From: Leptospiraceae bacterium
GTDB lineage: Bacteria; Spirochaetota; Leptospiria; Turneriellales; Turneriellaceae
DNA length: 17,856 nucleotides
NCBI GenBank assembly: GCA_025057195.1
Contig: JANWWX010000004.1
Span: forward strand, 1-17,856
Reading direction: 5' to 3'
Below the pieces are notes generated by a model, which saw only the letters and a program-made list of their open reading frames with translations, made no database searches and was not told the DNA's origin. Positions 12,290 through 17,856 of the stretch are shown here, piece after piece. Every line of letters starts with the position of its first letter. Position 1 is the stretch's first letter. The position numbers were made by a program, and so were the translations under genes.

Positions 12290-15200
12290 ATGCGCTGTGT
12301 GCTATGGCTCCTTGTGGTTTTAGGTCTCCACTGCCATGTCGGCGTGCACGATCCAGGGCTGGGTGACGGCAGGGAGCGCTTTTCGGTCTATTATTCCGAG
12401 CCGGGACGCGACATGTTCACGATGGTGGACAAAAAAGTCGATGAGGAGCTGATACGGCTCATCGACAACGCGCAGCGCTATGTCTATCTTGCTGTCTATA
12501 ATTTCAACAAAACTTCGGTGGTGCAGGCGGTGCTGCGTGCCTTCCAACGCAACCTCGATGTGCGTGTGGTCGGCGACATCGACGAGTTTTATACCAGCGG
12601 TTACCAAGCAATGTTTTTTAACAACATCAACATGACGCTGGGCAACTCGTCAGGGATCCAACATAACAAATTTGCCGTGGTTGATGACCGCTTTGTCTTC
12701 ACCGGCACCGGCAACATTTCCGAGACCGACATGGTGCGCAACAACAACAATTGGTATATCATCGAAAACCCAGATGTCGTGCGTATATACAAAGAAGAAT
12801 TCCTGCAGATGCACAACGGCCTTTTTGCCTCGCAAAAACGGCAACGCTCGGTCAATACCACCACGGTGGTGAATAACTATCCGCTCGAGATCTATTTTTC
12901 ACCTTACCAGGGCAACGAGGCGATGGACCGCATCATCGAGCTGGTCGAATCGGCAACGCAAAGCATCCATTACATGATTTTTGCTTATACGCACGATGAG
13001 CTCGACGCTGCGATGGTCAAGATGGCGCGGCAAAAGGGCATTCCGGTCTATGGCATCCACGATTCGACCTTTGTCACGGGTGTTTCCGAAGAAGCCCCCA
13101 AGCTCTACTCGGCGATTTTCAACAACGACGGTTCATTGCACCCGACTGGACCTTTCGTGCGCTGGGATGGCAATGAAAATACTTCGGTAAAAAATAACCC
13201 GGCGCACGGCGGCAAGATGCACTGCAAGACCGTGCTCATCGATGCCGGCACCGAGAAGGCCAAGATGGCAACTGGCTCTTTCAATTGGTCAAATAATGCA
13301 ATCAACAACAACGACGAAAATGTGATCATTGTGCACCAGCCGCGTGTGGTCAATACCATCTACCGCCAGTGGCAGGATGCTTGGGGTATTGCTAACGACA
13401 TGGCGCTGCGCGTGACCCCGCGCGGGCATATCGCCAACCCCGGGGATGTGGTCATCACCGAAATTGGCTGGGCTGGCTCCACCGATGGCTCTTCGATCAA
13501 GGGCAACGACGATTTCATCGAGATCCTCAATAACACCGGACAGCCAATTGACCTTTCACACTGGGCGATCCAGTGGGGGCCCAACGACAAGCGCAACCTC
13601 TATCCGGTGCCCGACAACCATAACTGGTACTACGAAAACAAAAACTCGTGCGCAGGTTATTTGGGCTATCTTTCCCCGCAGCCGAATATCATCTGTCCTG
13701 GACAAATCCGCATCTTCTTTGTGCCCAAACCTAACAATGCCCCGAGCGCTTTTGCCGAGGTCGGCGCTGATGAGATCATCACCTACAACGAAGATGGCGC
13801 GGAGATCCGCAGCTCTACCGGCGGTTCGCTTTCGACCGAGCACTTTCCCATCGCCGGCACCAAGAATTTCCGGCTCAACCGTGGGCGTTTCCGTGTCCGC
13901 CTTTACGACAAGGCGATGAATTTGATCGACGAGGCGGGAAATGGCGATGCGGCGTTTGCCGGTGAATTGGCCGACTACAATTCCCCCAAACAAACTTTTT
14001 CTTTGGAGCGGCGCGGCTGCACCGCTGCGCCATGGCCATGCACCTGGCCTAGCTGTCCCCGTTGCCAGGGCTATTTGCCAGGAAATTTGCCTTCGGCATG
14101 GTTTACGCATCCCTTAGGACAACCTTATAACTGCAGCAGCCGGCAGGATTATAGCGTCTCCAATCCCATCGATGCCTGCCTGGAGCGGGCAGCCAACACC
14201 TTTTCTTCTGCAGGGTACATATATAGCAGCGAAGCTGATCCACAGATTGTGCGCGCCGAAGCCATCAGCGCCAACCAAATCCGGGTCACTTTTGACAGCA
14301 ATGTGAGTGGTGCTTTGGCACCGAATAATTGCCTCACGGCTGGCTCGCTCAGCATTAGCGAAACCTACGATCCGGGGAATCTCTGCAGCGCACCAACCAT
14401 CAGCACCCTCAGCGCTGGTAGCAACTCCTCACAGGTGATTGCCACACTGTCTGCGGCGGCGATGGCCTCTCCCACTTGCCGCTACCAAATTTCTGCCGCC
14501 GCCTCCTGCCATGACTATGGTAACCGTTCCGCCAGCGGCAGTTCCATCCATTTCAATGGCTATACACCAACCCTGGCAACAGCGATCCTTAACGAAATCT
14601 GTGTTACGGATTGCCCCAGCGGCACGTTCAATGGCAAGGATTGGGTGGAGATAAAGACTACCTCGGCCGGTTCGCTGCGCGGCCTCAAGGTCTATTATTA
14701 CGATGATAGTGACTTGCGCTTGCTTTACGAATTCCACGATGTCTATGCCCCAGCCAATGCCATTGTCGCCATTGGCGTCGCCCAGGCCAGTTTTGCCCGC
14801 CCGGACCGCACCAGTGGTTCACCCAGCTTTCCAATGGTCATCCAGTTGCGTGATACTGAAGGCTTTACTGCCACTGACGGTACGTTCATTCTCACTTACT
14901 GCGCGACTGGTGAAAACGATGTGGTGGATAATAACCAGCCTGGTTGCAACCTGCCCAAAAAGGGCATCCAGGATGCGGTCTATTATTCCAACCGCGATAG
15001 CTCAATAGCCTCGGGAATGGTGGCAGGTGCGCTGCAGCATTTTTACACATCGCTCAAGTCCTTTTGGCCGATTGCCGAACGGCCTGTTTCAGGACTCAAC
15101 GACCGGCAGACACAGCTCACCGCAGCCTGCATTGCCGCCGATAGCAGCGCTTTCGAAAATGCCACCTATTTTTGCAGCAACTCGGGAGCCGGCATTGCGC

Positions 15201-15304
15201 GCTCGGGCAGCGACATGGGTGGTGTGCAGAATCCGGCAAAGGCTGCTTGGCGCAATTTCCCCAAAGCGCAGCTCAGCCCAGCAGCCCCCAATACGGCATG
15301 GTGA
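12290..15304 (+). CDS. Secreted phospholipase D-like protein with two lamin-tail domains
   Basis: A 1004-residue exported protein. The N-terminus MRCVLWLLVVLGLHC looks like a Sec signal peptide; a lipobox is not convincing, because histidine precedes C15. Two HKD phosphodiesterase halves follow: H125-K127-D132 with GTGN (139-142), and H311-K313-D318 with GSFN (329-332), enough for one complete PLD active site (nuclease or phospholipase). Residues about 383-578 form a lamin-tail domain (GDVVITEIGWAG, then DDFIEILNN). A cysteine-rich linker (C577, C584, C589, C592) leads to a threonine/serine-rich Ig-like region (about 650-757), then a second lamin-tail-like domain (ATAILNEICV, KDWVEIKTT; 763-910). 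A TTG at 12257 overlapping the previous stop as TTGA is an alternative start adding eleven residues. Many cysteines fit an envelope or extracellular location. Exact substrate is unknown. Confidence 0.85.
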   Translation: MRCVLWLLVVLGLHCHVGVHDPGLGDGRERFSVYYSEPGRDMFTMVDKKVDEELIRLIDNAQRYVYLAVYNFNKTSVVQAVLRAFQRNLDVRVVGDIDEFYTSGYQAMFFNNINMTLGNSSGIQHNKFAVVDDRFVFTGTGNISETDMVRNNNNWYIIENPDVVRIYKEEFLQMHNGLFASQKRQRSVNTTTVVNNYPLEIYFSPYQGNEAMDRIIELVESATQSIHYMIFAYTHDELDAAMVKMARQKGIPVYGIHDSTFVTGVSEEAPKLYSAIFNNDGSLHPTGPFVRWDGNENTSVKNNPAHGGKMHCKTVLIDAGTEKAKMATGSFNWSNNAINNNDENVIIVHQPRVVNTIYRQWQDAWGIANDMALRVTPRGHIANPGDVVITEIGWAGSTDGSSIKGNDDFIEILNNTGQPIDLSHWAIQWGPNDKRNLYPVPDNHNWYYENKNSCAGYLGYLSPQPNIICPGQIRIFFVPKPNNAPSAFAEVGADEIITYNEDGAEIRSSTGGSLSTEHFPIAGTKNFRLNRGRFRVRLYDKAMNLIDEAGNGDAAFAGELADYNSPKQTFSLERRGCTAAPWPCTWPSCPRCQGYLPGNLPSAWFTHPLGQPYNCSSRQDYSVSNPIDACLERAANTFSSAGYIYSSEADPQIVRAEAISANQIRVTFDSNVSGALAPNNCLTAGSLSISETYDPGNLCSAPTISTLSAGSNSSQVIATLSAAAMASPTCRYQISAAASCHDYGNRSASGSSIHFNGYTPTLATAILNEICVTDCPSGTFNGKDWVEIKTTSAGSLRGLKVYYYDDSDLRLLYEFHDVYAPANAIVAIGVAQASFARPDRTSGSPSFPMVIQLRDTEGFTATDGTFILTYCATGENDVVDNNQPGCNLPKKGIQDAVYYSNRDSSIASGMVAGALQHFYTSLKSFWPIAERPVSGLNDRQTQLTAACIAADSSAFENATYFCSNSGAGIARSGSDMGGVQNPAKAAWRNFPKAQLSPAAPNTAW

Positions 15305-15338
15305 GCCAGCACACGTCACCTAACTAAAACCACAACGC

Positions 15339-16247
15339 TCACCACAGTTTTTCGGGATATTCGCCCCGTGCGATCAGGCTACGGATTTTTTCGACCACGC
15401 GTGGCCGGTCACCGGGATAGGTGACCCCGAACCACTCGGCATCGCTTTGCAGCACGCGCACCCTAGCAATCCGCTCTGCCACCAAGCGGTTCACAACTAA
15501 AGGGATGAAAAATTCGGCTTTGGGATCGCTAATGTGTTTGCGCAGGAATTCCACAAAAAGCCGCGCAGAGTGCTCGAAATAGTCGGGGGTGAAACCCCAC
15601 AGGTTCATCGAAACAATGGTGCTATCTGCCAACGCCACGCTATTGCCATTTTCGTCTTGGTAATAAATCGTGCCGCCGTTGCGGGCAATGTGCGTGCGTT
15701 CGGTAACACTGCTCAGATAACCTGAGCTATCCACCGTGCAAACACCGCGTGAAACGGCGCCCTCTTCGGAAAGTGTTTTGCCCAAGGCAAAGCCCACCAT
15801 TGCGTATTCCCCGCGCGTTGTACCAAGCTGTGCCAGGTAATCGGCCATCACGCGGAAAGAAGCGCGGCCATAAAAATCGTCGGCGTTGATCACGGCAAAA
15901 GGCTCGGCAATAGCATCCCGCGTGACCAGGATCGCATGGTTTGTGCCCCATGGTTTGCTGCGCTGCGGCGGCGGCAAAAATGGTTCCGGCAGCATTTCCA
16001 ACTCCTGGAAAACATGGCTGACGGCGATCTGGTCGTGGAAGCGGCTGGCAGAAAAGAGCGCAGTGAAATCATGGGCAAAACTCTTGCGGATGACAAAGAC
16101 CACCTTGCCAAAACCAGCACGGATGGCATCGTAAATCGAATAGTCCATCAGCGTTTCCCCGTGTGGGCCAACACCGTCAAGCTGCTTGAGGCTGCCATAG
16201 CGGCTGCCCATCCCTGCTGCGAGCACGAGTAACGTCGGTTTTGCCAT
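15339..16247 (-). CDS. Sugar-phosphate nucleotidyltransferase family protein
   Basis: A 302-residue nucleotidyltransferase of the NDP-sugar pyrophosphorylase superfamily, cytoplasmic, expected to join an NTP with a sugar-phosphate or similar alcohol-phosphate. It has the nucleotide-binding signature LAAGMGSRYGSLKQ (9-22), a GTNHAIL segment (101-107) where related enzymes bind the base and sugar, and INADDFYG (120-127) with metal-binding D123/D124. The length fits a catalytic domain without a left-handed beta-helix, so no acetyltransferase is attached. I chose ATG 16247; a longer frame to 16343 adds 32 residues crossing the divergent spacer and its palindrome. No Shine-Dalgarno sequence is obvious. 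It faces the PLD-like gene tail-to-tail with a 34-bp gap that shows no terminator hairpin. The sugar or alcohol substrate cannot be told from sequence. Confidence 0.85.
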   Translation of the reverse strand: MAKPTLLVLAAGMGSRYGSLKQLDGVGPHGETLMDYSIYDAIRAGFGKVVFVIRKSFAHDFTALFSASRFHDQIAVSHVFQELEMLPEPFLPPPQRSKPWGTNHAILVTRDAIAEPFAVINADDFYGRASFRVMADYLAQLGTTRGEYAMVGFALGKTLSEEGAVSRGVCTVDSSGYLSSVTERTHIARNGGTIYYQDENGNSVALADSTIVSMNLWGFTPDYFEHSARLFVEFLRKHISDPKAEFFIPLVVNRLVAERIARVRVLQSDAEWFGVTYPGDRPRVVEKIRSLIARGEYPEKLW

Positions 16248-16346
16248 GTGCCACAGCCTGCCTTCAATATATATTGTCAGGGAAAATATGTTGAGCAAGG
16301 ATTGAAATCTGCTTGAGCGGGCGTGGCGCAATCTGAGTAGCAACCC
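16248..16346. promoter_or_regulatory. Divergent spacer with 12-bp AT palindrome
   Basis: The spacer between the nucleotidyltransferase gene and pgsA contains CAATATATATTG (16265-16276), a perfect 12-bp palindrome that doubles as a TATATT-like -10 box on the minus strand, about 20 bases before the nucleotidyltransferase start. A minus-strand TTGCTC near 16300 is a possible -35. For pgsA no clear promoter is seen. Confidence 0.35.
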
Positions 16347-17087
16347 ATGCCGGCATGGCTGAATTTGCCCAATTTTCTCACCCTGCTACGCATTGCGATG
16401 ATCCCGTTTTTTCTTTACTATTTATTATCGCAGCATCCGCGGCACCGCCTGATTGCATTGGGCATCTTTTGCCTAGCCTCGATCACGGACTTTTTCGATG
16501 GTTACTTGGCGCGCCGCTGGAAACAGGAGTCTTCGCTCGGGCGCTTTCTCGATCCCTTAGCTGACAAGGCACTGGTCATTACCACACTAATCCTTTTCAT
16601 CATGTTGGACCAGGCCATACCCCTGTGGATGGTGATAGTGATCATCGCGCGCGACATGCTGGTTACGCTCATGCGCTATTTAGCTATCCGCAAAGGCACC
16701 GAGATCCGCACTACCCGGCTTGGCAAGGCCAAGACCACATTCCAAATGATCTCCATAGTGCTCATCCTGCTCATCCTGATTGTGCGTTCTTTCCATTTTG
16801 ACATCCGCCAGACATACCGTGAGGGACGGGCACAAGGGCTTAAAAACTACCAGATTGCCACCACCATGCTGGTTAAGGCACTGCAGTCACTGCGCTCTGA
16901 TGAGATCCCCAAGCGCGAGCGCAACCGGTATTTTGCCGAATCGGCGCCGTATTTTTTGCTGCTTTTGACCACAATTATTACCATTATTTCTGGAGTTCGC
17001 TATCTCTGCACCAACTGGCGGGTTCTGCTGCCACCCTACACGGGGGTAGTGCAGCTGCGCCGCAAAGAGGAGTCTAAACTGGCATGA
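16347..17087 (+). CDS. pgsA: CDP-diacylglycerol--glycerol-3-phosphate 3-phosphatidyltransferase
   Basis: An inner-membrane CDP-alcohol phosphatidyltransferase making phosphatidylglycerol-phosphate, the precursor of phosphatidylglycerol and cardiolipin. The family motif D-G-x2-A-R-x8-G-x3-D-x3-D is exact: D51, G52, A55, R56, G65, D69, D73. Hydrophobic segments flank it (about 7-28, 34-50, 75-90, 92-107, 133-148) and a last one lies at about 203-218. The N-terminus MPAWLNLPNFLTLLRI is typical of PgsA. The 246-residue length exceeds the common 180-200; the extra part is a charged insertion (about 150-200) before the last membrane helix. The ATG 16347 lacks a clear Shine-Dalgarno sequence. The stop overlaps icmF by four bases (ATGA). 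Other CDP-alcohol transferases (PssA, cardiolipin type) are possible but the N-terminal pattern favours PgsA. Confidence 0.88.
   Translation: MPAWLNLPNFLTLLRIAMIPFFLYYLLSQHPRHRLIALGIFCLASITDFFDGYLARRWKQESSLGRFLDPLADKALVITTLILFIMLDQAIPLWMVIVIIARDMLVTLMRYLAIRKGTEIRTTRLGKAKTTFQMISIVLILLILIVRSFHFDIRQTYREGRAQGLKNYQIATTMLVKALQSLRSDEIPKRERNRYFAESAPYFLLLLTTIITIISGVRYLCTNWRVLLPPYTGVVQLRRKEESKLA
17067..17072 (+). promoter_or_regulatory. Shine-Dalgarno site for icmF
   Basis: GAGGAG in the last codons of pgsA, eleven bases before ATG 17084. It supports the overlapping ATGA start of icmF and coupled translation. Confidence 0.55.
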
Positions 17088-17856
17088 AGCCTGTGCGTTT
17101 TGTTACCGCCACTTCACTTTTTGACGGGCACGACGCCTCGATCAACATTGTGCGCCGTTTTTTGCAGCGCGAAGGTGCAGAGGTGATCCACCTTGGGCAC
17201 AACCGCTCGGTCGAGGAAGTGCTGATTGCGGCGCTACAGGAAGATGCCGATGCGATTGCCGTCAGTTCGTACCAAGGAGGCCACAACGAGTACTTCCGCT
17301 ATTTGGTGGACCAACTGCGGGAACACGATGCCACACACATCCGGGTCTTCGGGGGTGGCGGTGGCGTGATTGTCGATCGCGAAATCCGCGAGCTGATGGA
17401 ATACGGGGTGGAACGCATTTATTCTCCCGACGACGGCCGCGCGCTGGGGCTTGATGGCATGGCGCGGGACATGATTGCCCGCGTGCGCCGTACACCACGC
17501 CCGCCTTTTATCCAAAACGGTTCATCGCTTTATGCGCACTATGGCCATCCGCTGAGCCGTTGGATTACCGCGCTGGAGGAAGGCGAAGTGGCACTGGAAA
17601 TTCCCCAAAATCGGCGTGTGCCCGTCGTGGGTTTCACCGGTGTGGGTGGTGCGGGAAAATCGTCGCTTTTGGATGAATTTTTACGCCGTTTTCGGCTATT
17701 TTATCCTGAGCTGAGGATTGCCCTGCTTTCGGTGGACCCCACACAGCGCAAAACGGGTGGGGCACTGCTCGGCGACCGGCTGCGGCTCAACGCCGCCAAC
17801 GATGGCAAGATTTTCGTGCGTTCGCTGGCCACACGCAGCGAGAACTCCGCCCTTTC
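17084..17856 (+). CDS. icmF: Fused isobutyryl-CoA mutase (IcmF), N-terminal part, cut by right edge
   Basis: The first 257 residues of an adenosylcobalamin-dependent acyl-CoA mutase fused to its own G-protein chaperone. The B12-binding domain (about 1-140) has SLFDGHDASIN with D14 and H16 (the lower cobalt ligand), SSYQGGHNEYF (61-71) and the glycine cluster FGGGGG (89-94). A MeaB/ArgK-type GTPase domain follows: P-loop GVGGAGKS (186-193) and SVDPTQRKTGGALLGDR (216-232). This order (B12 domain, then GTPase) is the IcmF hallmark, separating it from stand-alone MeaB and from MCM subunits. The C-terminal mutase barrel lies beyond the window, so activity on isobutyryl-CoA versus other acyl-CoAs cannot be decided. 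It overlaps pgsA by four bases and has a GAGGAG site upstream, suggesting coupling. Confidence 0.95.
   Translation, partial: MKPVRFVTATSLFDGHDASINIVRRFLQREGAEVIHLGHNRSVEEVLIAALQEDADAIAVSSYQGGHNEYFRYLVDQLREHDATHIRVFGGGGGVIVDREIRELMEYGVERIYSPDDGRALGLDGMARDMIARVRRTPRPPFIQNGSSLYAHYGHPLSRWITALEEGEVALEIPQNRRVPVVGFTGVGGAGKSSLLDEFLRRFRLFYPELRIALLSVDPTQRKTGGALLGDRLRLNAANDGKIFVRSLATRSENSAL

Noticed and set aside
15305..15338. Possible bidirectional terminator between the PLD-like and nucleotidyltransferase genes
   Set aside because: No stem-loop of useful length and no T-tract on either strand could be found in the 34-bp gap.

Overview
The window is gene-dense, about 55% G+C by eye, with short intergenic gaps and no rRNA, tRNA, CRISPR array or insertion sequence that I could find. 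Every stretch longer than about 110 bases is coding. Several gene types together (tandem hot-dog thioesterase, a secreted phospholipase D-like protein with lamin-tail domains, an IcmF-type fused acyl-CoA mutase, a large PgsA) suggest a free-living Gram-negative bacterium. My best guess is a Leptospirales-like spirochaete such as a Turneriella relative, but this is a low-confidence inference from gene flavour, not from a marker gene.

Layout. 1-1964 (minus): pepA (M17 leucyl aminopeptidase) followed two bases later by an MtnP-type nucleoside phosphorylase cut by the left edge. 2074-3249 (plus): RlmI-type 23S rRNA methyltransferase, tail-to-tail with rnc (RNase III, 3228-3965, minus); their coding ends overlap by 22 bp. 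4014-4850 (plus): tandem hot-dog thioesterase, tail-to-tail (4 bp overlap) with an epoxide-hydrolase-like alpha/beta hydrolase (4847-5725, minus). An 86-bp divergent spacer with two adjacent perfect palindromes separates the hydrolase from a six-gene plus-strand run: a six-hairpin glycosidase-like protein (5812-8148), a voltage-gated K+ channel with a C-terminal zinc ribbon (8166-8969), a short lipoate-protein ligase (8966-9682), a BolA protein (9689-9955), an ATP-grasp/FMN alpha-hydroxy-acid oxidase fusion (9942-12260) and a secreted PLD/lamin-tail protein (12290-15304). This run meets a minus-strand sugar-nucleotidyltransferase-like gene (15339-16247). After a divergent spacer come pgsA (16347-17087) and icmF (17084 to the right edge), overlapping by 4 bp.

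How the genes fit together. Overlaps of 4-14 bp and gaps of 2-29 bp make pepA-mtnP, the 5812-15304 run and pgsA-icmF look like operons. The lplA-bolA pair makes sense together, because BolA proteins assist Fe-S supply to lipoyl synthase and lipoate ligases load the same target proteins. The least explained protein is the 772-residue fusion: a carboxylate-amine ligase-like ATP-grasp module with a probable LAL_C2-type domain, joined through a four-cysteine motif to a complete FMN-dependent alpha-hydroxy-acid oxidase module. It is the best candidate here for undescribed biochemistry. Recognisable Shine-Dalgarno sites are seen mainly at internal operon junctions; most first genes lack one.
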